Shown: positions 27,265 through 36,135 of the stretch, piece after piece | How positions within the stretch are numbered: the first letter of the stretch is position 1 | Layout: each line of letters opens with the position of its first letter | Assembly (NCBI RefSeq): GCF_018402175.1 | Contig: NZ_JAGYJK010000008.1 | Location: forward strand, 23,487 to 87,486 | Direction of reading: 5' to 3' | DNA length: 64,000 nt | Origin: Yoonia sp. | GTDB taxonomy: Bacteria; Pseudomonadota; Alphaproteobacteria; Rhodobacterales; Rhodobacteraceae | The notes under the pieces: model-generated | What the model saw: the letters and a program-made list of their open reading frames with translations, nothing else | The model's database searches: none | What the model was told of the DNA's origin: nothing | Made by a program: the position numbers and the translations under genes

Positions 27265-28053
27265 ATGCCTACGATCATTTCTGTTGCGAGTGGAAAAGGC
27301 GGCGTTGGTAAATCATCGTTAGCCGTTAATATGTCTACACGGCTGCAGGATGGTTATGGGCCTACGCTTCTTGTTGATTCTGATCTGTTGATGGCAAACT
27401 CCCATGTTTTGCTGAACACACGGCCGACGGTCGATTTAATTGATGTTCTCGAGGGTCGTTGCGATTGGCGCGAAGCTGTCCAAAAATTGCCAAATGGCTT
27501 GTCATTGCTGCCAGGTCGTACCGCAGCGAACGTCTTGGTGGAAAGCGATGCTGAGCGACTGAAAGATTTGCTGCACAGGCTCAAAACCACCGCGCATGAT
27601 TTTGCCTATATAATTGTTGATGTACCGGCTGGGTCGGGAACAGGTGTCATGAACACTGTGTCAGTTGCCGACCACACCATGGTCGTCCTATTAGGCCAAG
27701 CGACAAGTTTTGTAGATGCATATGCTCTGATCAAGAACGCATATTTCGAAAAGAATGTAACGTCCTTTTCGGCTGTCGTGAACATGGCTAAATCAGCCGA
27801 GCAAGCAAAAATGATCTTCGATAACTTTGAGCGGACTGTCTTGAGCTTTCTGCCCGTAAAATTGGTTTATGCTGGCTACATGCCAAAGATGAGCGAAATC
27901 AACGCAAGCTCGGTCCATGGCAGGTCGATTGACCGCGATGTGATGAAGGCACGCATTTATCCAAAGATCGACTCTATTCTTGCCGCGCTGTTCGCAGGGG
28001 ACGCGGGCTATACCGGACCGGACGCTGTTACGTTTCATAGCCCCGCTCCGTAG
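27265..28053 (+). CDS. flhG: MinD-like ATPase FlhG/FleN, flagellar number regulator
   Basis: A 262-aa ParA/MinD-type ATPase with the deviant Walker A SGKGGVGKSSLAVNM near the N-terminus and DVPAGSGTGVMNTV as the switch region. FlhG limits flagellar number, and in gammaproteobacteria it restrains the FleQ-type activator and antagonises FlhF. The ATG at 27265 has GGGAG nine bases upstream and gives the usual MPTIISVASGKGG start. It is followed after 13 bases by fliA, an arrangement known from Vibrio and Pseudomonas. Confidence 0.88.
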   Translation: MPTIISVASGKGGVGKSSLAVNMSTRLQDGYGPTLLVDSDLLMANSHVLLNTRPTVDLIDVLEGRCDWREAVQKLPNGLSLLPGRTAANVLVESDAERLKDLLHRLKTTAHDFAYIIVDVPAGSGTGVMNTVSVADHTMVVLLGQATSFVDAYALIKNAYFEKNVTSFSAVVNMAKSAEQAKMIFDNFERTVLSFLPVKLVYAGYMPKMSEINASSVHGRSIDRDVMKARIYPKIDSILAALFAGDAGYTGPDAVTFHSPAP

Positions 28054-28066
28054 GTAACAGTGGCGC

Positions 28067-28786
28067 ATGCAGGAGTATCCATCGGCCAAGTTGAATGTCG
28101 AGAAACTTGTCAGAGAGCATGAGGCTTTGGTCCGGCGCGTGTCGCACCATATTCATTCCCGGGTACGTTCGATTGTCGAGTTCGATGACCTTTTGCAGGT
28201 TGGCTTGATTGGCTTAATCGAAGCAGCGCAACGCTATACTCGGCGCGAGGGCGTGTCTTTCGAAAATTATGCGGTGTTGCGCGTGCGAGGCGCGATTTAC
28301 GATTACCTTCGAAAGAATTCCAATCTTGGCCGCAAGACGATTGCGACAACCAAGGTCGTCAAATTTGCACAGGCCGAGCTGTCTCAGAAACTCGGTCGGG
28401 CTCCGACGCGTATGGAACTGGCCGAGGCCGTATCAATGACTATCGGCGAATTAAGTGCTTGGGAGCAAAGCCTGAACAGCAGTTACCAGAATTCGCTTCA
28501 GGACGAGTATGACGAATATTCGATGTGGTTTTCCGCAGAAGAGCCGCCAGCAGAGCAGCTTTTGGACCGTGGCAGGTTGAAAGATGCGTTGTTGGTGGCA
28601 CTTAAATCTTTGCCCCAACGAGAAGCTCTGGTCCTGCAGCTCTATTATGTAGAAGAGCTGAATATCTACGAAATTGCTGCCATACTTGAGGTAACGCCAG
28701 GCCGCGTTTCGCAACTTAAATCAATGGCATTCAAGAAAATGCAACCACTCCTTCGGGACTTTGCCGAAGGGATGGGGGGCGCGTGA
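28067..28786 (+). CDS. fliA: Sigma-28 factor FliA
   Basis: FliA directs RNA polymerase to late flagellar promoters. The 239-aa protein has region 2 (FDDLLQVGLIGLIEAAQRYT, then FENYAVLRVRGAIYDYLRKN) and region 4 with the helix-turn-helix YEIAAILEVTPGRVSQLKSM. Region 3 is short, as in sigma-28. It is controlled by FlgM, encoded at 61883. Four TAAA-N15-G(T/C)CGTT(T/A)C elements in the window are its likely targets. Confidence 0.92.
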   Translation: MQEYPSAKLNVEKLVREHEALVRRVSHHIHSRVRSIVEFDDLLQVGLIGLIEAAQRYTRREGVSFENYAVLRVRGAIYDYLRKNSNLGRKTIATTKVVKFAQAELSQKLGRAPTRMELAEAVSMTIGELSAWEQSLNSSYQNSLQDEYDEYSMWFSAEEPPAEQLLDRGRLKDALLVALKSLPQREALVLQLYYVEELNIYEIAAILEVTPGRVSQLKSMAFKKMQPLLRDFAEGMGGA

Positions 28787-28810
28787 TATGCGTGGAACGG
28801 TTATCATTGC

Positions 28811-29212
28811 ATGAAAGAGATAATTAACGTCATCCAGGTTTCCGTTCAATCCGCCGAGGTTACTCTGATCGGGCATGACGCTATTCCTGCTCTTATAGCC
28901 AACTGCAGTCTTATGAACATCGCACGGGGCAATATGGTCCTGACATTGAAGCCCACCGACGTAGATAAAGTTGGTGCCATCGGCGTTGTCGAGATCGAAA
29001 GGAACCGACCTGTAATGCTGGCGCGGGCTTCTATATCTGTTGCGCAATTCAATCTGGTATTGAATTGCTTGCAACATATACCGCCGCGACCAGTGACGCT
29101 TATCCTCGCTTTGCAGGACAGCCTGACGCTGACCCCTGACGGTTATCTGGATGCTGACGGGCAAGATCGCAAGTTCATATCCGACCTTTCATGGAGCATT
29201 CCAATCCTATAA
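28811..29212 (+). CDS. Unknown protein downstream of fliA
   Basis: A 133-aa soluble protein, likely alpha/beta, beginning MKEIINVIQVSVQSAEVTLI, with no membrane helix, signal peptide or motif that I recognise. It lies 24 bases after fliA and probably shares the flhG transcript; its 3' end converges on the fleQ-like gene with 83 bases between. The position between fliA and the activator suggests a flagellar role, but nothing in the sequence shows one. Confidence 0.6.
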   Translation: MKEIINVIQVSVQSAEVTLIGHDAIPALIANCSLMNIARGNMVLTLKPTDVDKVGAIGVVEIERNRPVMLARASISVAQFNLVLNCLQHIPPRPVTLILALQDSLTLTPDGYLDADGQDRKFISDLSWSIPIL

Positions 29213-29295
29213 AGCTGCAAGCCGCGTGTGATTGTTCGAAAAATGACCAACCGATTTCACCAATCGCTGGAGCTACTGCAAGAACGCTGCATATC

Positions 29296-30384
29296 TTAGG
29301 TCAGGTTGTAGGAATTTTCTGAGGGCAGGTCAGATGAAATGCCATATTTCCGCATTTTCGCAATAAGCGTCGTACGTTTGAGCGAAAGTCGCTTAGCGGC
29401 TTTTGCTGTATTATAGTTGGAAAGCTCCAGCGCTAATTCGATGAACTTTGCTTCCTGTGCACTCAGATGACCCTGCAGATCGAACTGATCATCACCGTTC
29501 AGCATCCTAATCATCGACTGATCTGCATTTTCAAAAGAAGCCGTGACAGAATCTGAAATTATGAATCCGTCATCATCTGGCATTTGGCCGATTGCCGTCC
29601 AAAGGGCCGTTTGTTCTGCTAATCGATCCTGTGGAAGGTGAAGAAGTCTTCGCACTACGTTTTTATCAATAGGAACGCCTGTTGATAAAACTGCAGCGCG
29701 CTGTAGAAAATTCCGCAACTCACGAATATTGCCGGGCCAGGAATAGGCCATCATCTCTGCCAGACCATCATTGCTGACTTTGGGCGGGACGAGCCCAGAG
29801 CCGTCAGTTTCAAGCCCGTGCGAAATCGAGCGCGCTAATTCAGGAAGGTCACTTATGCGGTCTTGTAATGACGGGACTTGCAGCATGACCACCGAGATCC
29901 GATACATCAAGTCTTGGCGAAACTCACCTTTGTCGACTTTGTGTCCGATATTCTGATGCGTGGCGCATACCAACCGAAAGTCGATGGGCTGTTCGCTATT
30001 CGAACCGATGCGGCTCACGGCGCGGGCTTCGATTGCCCGCAAAAGCTTGCTCTGAAGCTCAAGCGGCATGTCACCGATCTCGTCCAGAAATAGGGTGCCG
30101 CCGGCAGCTTCCTCGAATCTTCCGATCCTCCGCGCCGCTGCACCGGTGAATGAACCTTTTTCATGACCGAACAGCTCGGCTTCTAACAAGTCGCGGGGAA
30201 TGGCGGCGCAGTTCACACTGACAAGTTTTCCCTTGCGGCCTGACAATTTGTGAAGCGTTTGCACGACAAGCTCTTTGCCGCAACCGGTTGGGCCAACCAC
30301 AAGCACATTTACATTGTACGGCGCAGCATTTTTTATATCAGCCAAGAGTATTTTAATCGGTTCAGATGATCCAGATATCATCAT
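29296..30384 (-). CDS. fleQ: Sigma-54-dependent activator, FleQ-like master regulator
   Basis: A 362-aa AAA+ enhancer-binding protein without a receiver domain. Walker A is GPTGCGKE (residues 31-38), the sigma-54 contact loop is GSFTGA (77-82, Ser instead of the usual Ala), Walker B is GGTLFLDEIGDM, and a Fis-type helix-turn-helix lies at the C-terminus (LSNYNTAKAAKRLSLKRTTL). The central domain starts almost at residue 1, as in PspF-type activators. By position and by comparison with R. sphaeroides it should start the cascade and bind DNA for both itself and the HTH-less FleT. It is divergent from fleT across 387 bases. Confidence 0.82.
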   Translation of the reverse strand: MMISGSSEPIKILLADIKNAAPYNVNVLVVGPTGCGKELVVQTLHKLSGRKGKLVSVNCAAIPRDLLEAELFGHEKGSFTGAAARRIGRFEEAAGGTLFLDEIGDMPLELQSKLLRAIEARAVSRIGSNSEQPIDFRLVCATHQNIGHKVDKGEFRQDLMYRISVVMLQVPSLQDRISDLPELARSISHGLETDGSGLVPPKVSNDGLAEMMAYSWPGNIRELRNFLQRAAVLSTGVPIDKNVVRRLLHLPQDRLAEQTALWTAIGQMPDDDGFIISDSVTASFENADQSMIRMLNGDDQFDLQGHLSAQEAKFIELALELSNYNTAKAAKRLSLKRTTLIAKMRKYGISSDLPSENSYNLT

Positions 30385-30771
30385 GTCCTGTTACCGCCTG
30401 TTTATGCCGATACGTTTCTTGTCACGTTCAGTTACTGGGAATATTTGTTGACTTCTGTACTAGCAAGAAACCGAGCGTATGCACAACCATGTTGACGCTG
30501 GCTCAAACTATAATCCAGCAACTGAAACATTCAGTGCCTAAGTTTTGTCTCTTTCGACGGCTTGGCAAATGGGATCTTATCAGACGAATTACAGGTTTCG
30601 CCGCCTGAAATCCGGTTGTGGGGTGATCTGCACGGGCATGTGGCGGCTAAACCGTAGGCGCAAACATCAGATAATGATGGCCGCGCAACAGCCGGCGGAA
30701 AATAATAAATAATATCATGTTGAATCTCAGCGGCTGGTCAGGGTTGGCATGGCGCTTGCCTTTCTCGTTGC
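30385..30771. promoter_or_regulatory. Divergent fleQ-fleT control region
   Basis: A gene-free stretch of 387 bases between the two divergent activator genes, AT-rich near 30700-30720. It contains the fleT sigma-54 promoter near its right end and must hold the fleQ promoter and probably the FleQ enhancer site. I could not identify the enhancer sequence. Short ORFs here look non-coding. Confidence 0.55.
30744..30760 (+). promoter_or_regulatory. Sigma-54 promoter of fleT-fliEFGHIJ
   Basis: TTGGCATGGCGCTTGCC has GG (30746-30747) and GC (30758-30759) at exact N10 spacing; the fleT ATG follows at 30772, so the leader is very short. Confidence 0.85.
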
Positions 30772-31932
30772 ATGATGAAGATCGCACACAGGGCAGTTAT
30801 TGATCAGGTCGCTTTCGACCTGGGCTCCGAAATATTGGAGTATCTCATTTTGCATGAGGTTGATGCTGTGTCGGTCATGGGCTGTGATCATGACGGTAAA
30901 TGCAGCACCGACTTTTTGATCCTGTCGGCGCAAAGAGCTGCCGAACTGGGTGGTCAACCGGGGGTTATCGAGCTTGCAAAATCTGTTGGGGCCAAGTCTG
31001 TCCTGATCGCAGACACCCGCGCTTCTTCCTATGGCATTACGACATCCTTGGGTGGTCGGATCGTGAACCTGTCACTGCCGAAAGATATGGCGCGGGATGA
31101 TGCAAGGCAGTTCATTGTCACGCTATTGCACGGCACGGGGCGCGCGCTGGTAAGGTCTGATGGGTCTCGTCGGTTGTATGACCTGGCTAGACGCGTTGCA
31201 AAATCTGACGTCAGCGTCTTTATCAACGGCCCTAGTGGCAGCGGCAAAGAGGTGATGGCACGCTTCATGCACCTCCAATCTGCCCGCAAAGATAAGGAAT
31301 TTATCGCGATCAATTGTGCAGCAATCCCTGATAACATGCTGGAAGCGATGATGTTTGGCCATGAAAAGGGTGCTTTCACCGGTGCGTCGACATCCAATGT
31401 CGGTGTGATCAGGGCGGCGGATGGCGGTACGCTTTTGCTGGACGAGATTTCGGAAATGTCGCTGCAGCTTCAGGCCAAGCTTTTGCGGGCGATCCAGGAG
31501 CTGACCGTCACGCCGGTTGGCGGCACAAAGGCGATCAAGGTAGACGTGCGGATCTTTGCGACGACAAACAGGAACATGAGCGATGAATGTCGTATGGGCC
31601 GGTTCCGCGAGGATTTATTCTACCGCCTCAATGTGTTCCCCATCCAAACGCAGGCCCTACGCGAGCGACCCGAAGATATCGGCGCGATTGCGTATGAATT
31701 GGTCATGCGACATGTCAAAGATGTGACAGAAGCACCATTGCTGTCACCCGATGCGCTTGATCTGCTCATGGCGCATCATTGGCCCGGCAATGTCCGCGAG
31801 CTGGAAAATGTGATCCAGCGCGCGTTGGTTTTAAAGGACGGTCCCGTCATCACGGCCGATGCCATCATGATCGATCAGTCTTCGATCACGGATATTCAAT
31901 CTCAGACAGCAACGGCGCAGGCAGTAAATTGA
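30772..31932 (+). CDS. fleT: Sigma-54 activator without DNA-binding domain, FleT-like
   Basis: A 386-aa enhancer-binding protein. An N-terminal regulatory part (about residues 1-130) of no clear family precedes the AAA+ core: Walker A GPSGSGKE near residue 153, GAFTGA near residue 200, Walker B GGTLLLDEISEM, and the WPGNVRELENVIQRALVL end of the domain. Only some 25 residues follow, with no helix-turn-helix. R. sphaeroides FleT has, as I recall, the same architecture and acts as a hetero-oligomer with FleQ. It is first in the operon with fliE, under a consensus sigma-54 promoter, which fits activation of fleT by FleQ. Confidence 0.82.
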   Translation: MMKIAHRAVIDQVAFDLGSEILEYLILHEVDAVSVMGCDHDGKCSTDFLILSAQRAAELGGQPGVIELAKSVGAKSVLIADTRASSYGITTSLGGRIVNLSLPKDMARDDARQFIVTLLHGTGRALVRSDGSRRLYDLARRVAKSDVSVFINGPSGSGKEVMARFMHLQSARKDKEFIAINCAAIPDNMLEAMMFGHEKGAFTGASTSNVGVIRAADGGTLLLDEISEMSLQLQAKLLRAIQELTVTPVGGTKAIKVDVRIFATTNRNMSDECRMGRFREDLFYRLNVFPIQTQALRERPEDIGAIAYELVMRHVKDVTEAPLLSPDALDLLMAHHWPGNVRELENVIQRALVLKDGPVITADAIMIDQSSITDIQSQTATAQAVN

Positions 31933-31954
31933 CCGCGCGCCACAGGAGTGTGAA

Positions 31955-32296
31955 ATGAAAGCCTTGGAACAGATCAGTAATGTCTCATCGACAACCGTGA
32001 ATGCCGCCCTGAATCGGGCTGCAGATATGGCAGAAAGGGCTGCCGGCGGTGGCATGGTAGGCCGGTCGAATGATGCCTCAAGCTTTGCTGATCTTATGAG
32101 CGACAGCCTTGATAACGTTGCGCGATCGCAAAACGATGCTGCGCAGCTGGTCAAAGATTATGAAACCGGCAAGGAAACTGATCTGACCAAGGTGATGGTG
32201 GCCCAACAGGTGTCTTCTCTGAGCTTCCAAATGGCGTTGAACGTCAGAAACAAAGCGCTTAGCGCCTACAAGGACATTATGAACATGCCTGTCTAA
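31955..32296 (+). CDS. fliE: Flagellar MS-ring/rod adapter FliE
   Basis: FliE links the MS ring to the rod and is the first rod-type substrate exported. The 113-aa protein ends with the conserved DLTKVMVAQQVSSLSFQMAL and VRNKALSAYKDIMNMPV, the FliE signature. Length is normal. It follows fleT after 22 bases and precedes fliF. Confidence 0.93.
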   Translation: MKALEQISNVSSTTVNAALNRAADMAERAAGGGMVGRSNDASSFADLMSDSLDNVARSQNDAAQLVKDYETGKETDLTKVMVAQQVSSLSFQMALNVRNKALSAYKDIMNMPV

Positions 32297-32341
32297 GGTA
32301 TTGTCTGGTATAGGAAATTCAGTGCTTAATGAGATCAAGAC

Positions 32342-34192
32342 ATGACCGATAGCTCGACAAATTTGAGCACGGCATCCTCGCGTACCGGGGTGATGCAACG
32401 GACCTCCTATGCCATGGGGGAGCTGCGGACGTTTTACATGCAGCCGGCCGTGCAGCGCGCTTTTCCTGTTATTGCTGCGGCTTTGCTTGTTGTTCTTGGC
32501 CTCATTTTATATCTCATCTTGCAGGCCCCGCAGCGCACGACGCTTTTCGCGGCGCTCCCCGAGGCTGAGAAAGCAGCAGTGATGGACGCGCTGCGCAATA
32601 ACGGCACCGATGTGCAAATTGATCCGGTCACAGGCGATATCACTGTGCCGACCGGCGAATTCTATAACTCGCGCATGTCATTGGCCGCGCAGGGTTTGCC
32701 CCAATCAATGCCTGATGGCTACAGCGTATTGACCGATATGCCGATGGGAACCAGCCGTTCAGTCGAGAGTATGCGCCTGAAGCAAAGCCAGGAGGTCGAA
32801 CTCGCACGGTCCATCAACGAGATTGATGTTGTGTCAGCGTCTCGCGTGCATCTGGCAATACCAGAGCGTTCCGCCTTTGCGCGGAATGCCCAAAATCCGA
32901 CAGCCTCGGTTTTCGTGCAGGTCATGCCCGGTCGCAGCTTGAGCGAGCAGCAAGTGATGGCGATCGTTAATCTTGTGTCGTCCTCTGTTGCAAACCTGCC
33001 AAAGACCAGCGTGACAGTCGTTAACCAAAACGGGCAGCTTTTGTCTGACACCGTCAATGACCCCGCGACCGATCTGGCTGATCGGCAGCTCGAATATCGG
33101 CTTCGTCTGGAAGACATCTACCGTACGCGTGTCGAAAGCTTGCTGACACCAATTGTGGGGCCGGGGAATGTTTCCGCACAGGTTTCGCTTGATATCGACT
33201 TTACCCGCACCGAGCGGACTGAAGATATGGTGATCCCTGATCAATCGGCCCTTTTGAGTGAGCAGGTAGCGATGGAAGCGGAGGTCGCAGAAGCGTCGCA
33301 GGGTATTCCGGGCACTGTTGGAAATACTCCTCCGCCACGACCGGAACTGGAACAGCCTGCGGGCGCAGCTGACGGGCCGGCGCCTGCCGAGGCGGACGCA
33401 AACGCCGAAGCCGGCGCGAACACCGTCGCAGAAATATACGCACCAGTCGACAGGAACACTGGGCCGGGGCAGCCGCGCCTGCGATCATCAGACAGCACCT
33501 TGCGCAATTACGAGGTGAGCCGGACCGTGATGTCGGAAAACAGCCCGATGACACGTATAAACGGTGTTCATGTTGCCGTATTGCTGCGCGAAACACTGCC
33601 TGTGGCAGCAACGGAAGATGGCGACGCCGTGGCGGCACCCGCCATCGGACTTGACCCAAGCAGGCTCGACGAAGTGAAATCCCTCGTGTCCCGCACAGTC
33701 GGGATCGACGAAAGCAGAGGTGACACGCTGATCGTGTCAAGTCTGCCTTTCATTTCACCCGAGGCGGTGTTCTCGTCTCTGAGCGGCAGCACCGAATTGG
33801 TATGGTACGAAGACCCATGGATCCGCGAAATGATGCGAAATGCCTTGATGGTCATCGTCTTGGCTGTGGTGACGTTGGGGTTGATAAAGCCTTTGCTGAC
33901 CCAGTTTCTTGCTTCGACCGGTGAATCCGGCGGTTATGGCAATGTGATCACCACTGAAGACGGCGAAATCATCGACATGGACGTGATCGAGATGGAAGAA
34001 GGACAGACGCTTGAAGAGATCAAGGCCAAGCTGAAACCCAAGAAGAGCACGATTTCGGCTGAGATGCTTGATACTGCGAACAGCTATGACGACAAAGTTG
34101 CTCTGATCCGCATGATTGTGGCTGATGAGGCCGGACGCGTTTCCAACGTGTTCAAGGCCTTGATGGAAGACGACTTGGATCAAGTAGGATAA
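32342..34192 (+). CDS. fliF: Flagellar MS-ring protein FliF
   Basis: FliF forms the inner-membrane MS ring that houses the export gate. The 616-aa protein has one membrane helix near residues 40-60 (AFPVIAAALLVVLGLILYLI) and one near 500 (MRNALMVIVLAVVTLGLIKPL), between them the YscJ/FliF domain with AAQGLPQSMPDGYSVL, SVESMRLKQSQEVELARSI and ARVHLAIP-like SRVHLAIPERSAF. An acidic Pro/Ala-rich linker precedes the second helix, and the cytoplasmic tail should bind FliG. Length is normal. Confidence 0.94.
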   Translation: MTDSSTNLSTASSRTGVMQRTSYAMGELRTFYMQPAVQRAFPVIAAALLVVLGLILYLILQAPQRTTLFAALPEAEKAAVMDALRNNGTDVQIDPVTGDITVPTGEFYNSRMSLAAQGLPQSMPDGYSVLTDMPMGTSRSVESMRLKQSQEVELARSINEIDVVSASRVHLAIPERSAFARNAQNPTASVFVQVMPGRSLSEQQVMAIVNLVSSSVANLPKTSVTVVNQNGQLLSDTVNDPATDLADRQLEYRLRLEDIYRTRVESLLTPIVGPGNVSAQVSLDIDFTRTERTEDMVIPDQSALLSEQVAMEAEVAEASQGIPGTVGNTPPPRPELEQPAGAADGPAPAEADANAEAGANTVAEIYAPVDRNTGPGQPRLRSSDSTLRNYEVSRTVMSENSPMTRINGVHVAVLLRETLPVAATEDGDAVAAPAIGLDPSRLDEVKSLVSRTVGIDESRGDTLIVSSLPFISPEAVFSSLSGSTELVWYEDPWIREMMRNALMVIVLAVVTLGLIKPLLTQFLASTGESGGYGNVITTEDGEIIDMDVIEMEEGQTLEEIKAKLKPKKSTISAEMLDTANSYDDKVALIRMIVADEAGRVSNVFKALMEDDLDQVG

Positions 34193-34207
34193 CGCGGAGA
34201 ACGTATC

Positions 34208-35248
34208 ATGGATGGAGCCAATTCAGTGGAATTGACCGCAGCAGAAATCACAGAGCGGCTGTCCGGAACGCAAAAGTCTGCGATCCTCATGATGCTTTTG
34301 GGCGAAGAGGAGGCGGCTGAAATCCTCAAGAACCTTTCGCCGAAAGAAGTCCAGCACCTTGGTGGCGCGATGTATTCTGTGCGCAATACCGACCAAGAAA
34401 CTGTCAATGCCGTGCTTGACGAATTTCTGGCCATTATCAAAAAGCAGACAAGCCTTGGATTGGGTGCAGGCAACTACATCCGCAACGTGCTCAACCGTGC
34501 TTTGGGTGCAGACAAGGCGCAATCTGTCCTGAGCCGCATTACACCTGCAAGCAGCGAACGACCGATCGAAATCCTTGACTGGATGGATGGCCGGTCGATT
34601 GCGGAATTGTTGCAAGATGAACATCCGCAGATCATCGCACTGATTATTTCTTATCTTGACTACGGCCAGGCGTCAGATGTGCTGAACCTGCTGCCAGAGG
34701 ATCTTCAGCCCGAAATCGTCCAGCGTATTGCCACGCTTGAAACGGTTGATCCAGAAGCCCTGCGCGAACTGGAGCTGGTGATGCAAATGAAGTTCAAGGC
34801 CAACACGAGCCTTCGGTCCACCAAAGTCGGCGGCGTGAAAGCGGCAGCCAAGATCATGAACTTCACCAAAGCGAATATGGAGAAGCGCATCCTTGGTGCC
34901 ATCCGGCGCAATGACAAGGATCTCATGCAGGCCATTCAGGACAATATGTTCACCTTCGATAACCTTGGCATGTCCGATGATCGTTCTTTGCAGACCTTGC
35001 TGCGGAATGTTGAACCCGAAGATTTGATAATGGCCCTCAAAGGTGCCACCGTGGAATTGCAGGAGAAACTGTTTGGCTGCATGTCAACGCGCGCTGCTGC
35101 CAATATCAAAGATGAAATGGAAGTACTTGGCCCCGTGCGCTTGACCGAGGTGCAAACCGCACAGAAGCAGATCATCGAGGTGGCACGCAAAATGGCCGAT
35201 GAAGGCACCATCGTTCTGGCTGGTCGTGGTGGGGATGAAATGGTCTGA
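34208..35248 (+). CDS. fliG: Flagellar motor switch protein FliG
   Basis: FliG couples the stator to the rotor in the C ring. The 346-aa sequence includes EHPQIIALIISYL in the middle domain and the C-terminal torque helix region, IQDNMFTFDNLGMSDDRSLQ, then LIMALKGATVELQEKLFGCM. Spacing is tight: 15 bases after fliF, and its stop overlaps the fliH start (TGATG). Confidence 0.94.
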   Translation: MDGANSVELTAAEITERLSGTQKSAILMMLLGEEEAAEILKNLSPKEVQHLGGAMYSVRNTDQETVNAVLDEFLAIIKKQTSLGLGAGNYIRNVLNRALGADKAQSVLSRITPASSERPIEILDWMDGRSIAELLQDEHPQIIALIISYLDYGQASDVLNLLPEDLQPEIVQRIATLETVDPEALRELELVMQMKFKANTSLRSTKVGGVKAAAKIMNFTKANMEKRILGAIRRNDKDLMQAIQDNMFTFDNLGMSDDRSLQTLLRNVEPEDLIMALKGATVELQEKLFGCMSTRAAANIKDEMEVLGPVRLTEVQTAQKQIIEVARKMADEGTIVLAGRGGDEMV

Positions 35249-36135
35249 TGAAGGACCGGTTTATACCCATGAAAGCGACCGATCCAGCACGCGATCCAGA
35301 GCAGCTGAACCTTGCGGAGCTTTTGTCAAAGCACAAGGATCCTGCTTTTGCTTTGGTAGCTAGCGCCTCGCGGCAGTCCGATCAGACGTTCAGGCCGCTT
35401 TCTTGGGCACAGATTGCGATCAAGATCCCGATGGAAACGGCGTTAACTGACGAAGACAGCCTAGCGCCGATCGCAGCGTCTGCCTTGGGTGACGACGACA
35501 TGCCTGAAGAACCGCTGTTGTCTGCTGATGATCTGCCTGTCGAGGCACCGCCAGCGCAGGCCGAAGCGCTTGCGCATCCGGTCGAACAGGCGCCAGAGCC
35601 TCGCCACCCGGCAGCGCCTCCTGTGGATGAAAAGATGCTTCAGCGTATTCGTGACGATGCCTATGCCGAGGGCCTGTCCACCGGCAAAGCCATCACACAA
35701 AGCGAACGCGAGGCCGAGTTGGCGGCCCAATTCACCCAGTTGCAGGAATTGACGGTGTCTTTGGGGTCCGAGCAGGTTTTTGATATGGATGTCGTGGCGC
35801 GCAGTATCGAGGACGCTGTTTTGACTTTGGCATCCGAACGGATTGGTGTAGCGCTGACGGATATGCCAGAGCCGCTCTTGGTGCGGTTGGATACGCTATT
35901 GGACAATCTTGCGCATCTTTTGGGCACGCGCGAGGTGTTTGTCTGTCCAGACGATGTCCCGCTTTTGCAGAAATGTCTTGATACACACCCAAATCCGCCA
36001 CTGATTTATTTGCGCGGTGACCCGACACTGCAGCGCGGCGATGCAAGGCTGCGTGTGGGCGGTGCCGAAGTGTCGGATCTGTTGCGCGACCGCGCGACAT
36101 CGCTGTTGCGCAAACACGGGGCAGAGCTGGTGTAA
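35248..36135 (+). CDS. fliH: Flagellar export regulator FliH
   Basis: FliH binds and regulates the export ATPase FliI. The 295-aa protein has a Pro/Ala/Glu-rich N-terminal part and a coiled segment (DDAYAEGLSTGKAITQSERE) with a GxxxG-like AYAEG/STGKA pattern, then a helical C-terminal domain ending LLRKHGAELV. FliH proteins diverge strongly, so the call relies on the fixed order fliF-G-H-I and the overlaps with fliG (TGATG) and fliI (TAATG). An internal ATG at 35269 is an alternative start. Confidence 0.82.
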   Translation: MKDRFIPMKATDPARDPEQLNLAELLSKHKDPAFALVASASRQSDQTFRPLSWAQIAIKIPMETALTDEDSLAPIAASALGDDDMPEEPLLSADDLPVEAPPAQAEALAHPVEQAPEPRHPAAPPVDEKMLQRIRDDAYAEGLSTGKAITQSEREAELAAQFTQLQELTVSLGSEQVFDMDVVARSIEDAVLTLASERIGVALTDMPEPLLVRLDTLLDNLAHLLGTREVFVCPDDVPLLQKCLDTHPNPPLIYLRGDPTLQRGDARLRVGGAEVSDLLRDRATSLLRKHGAELV

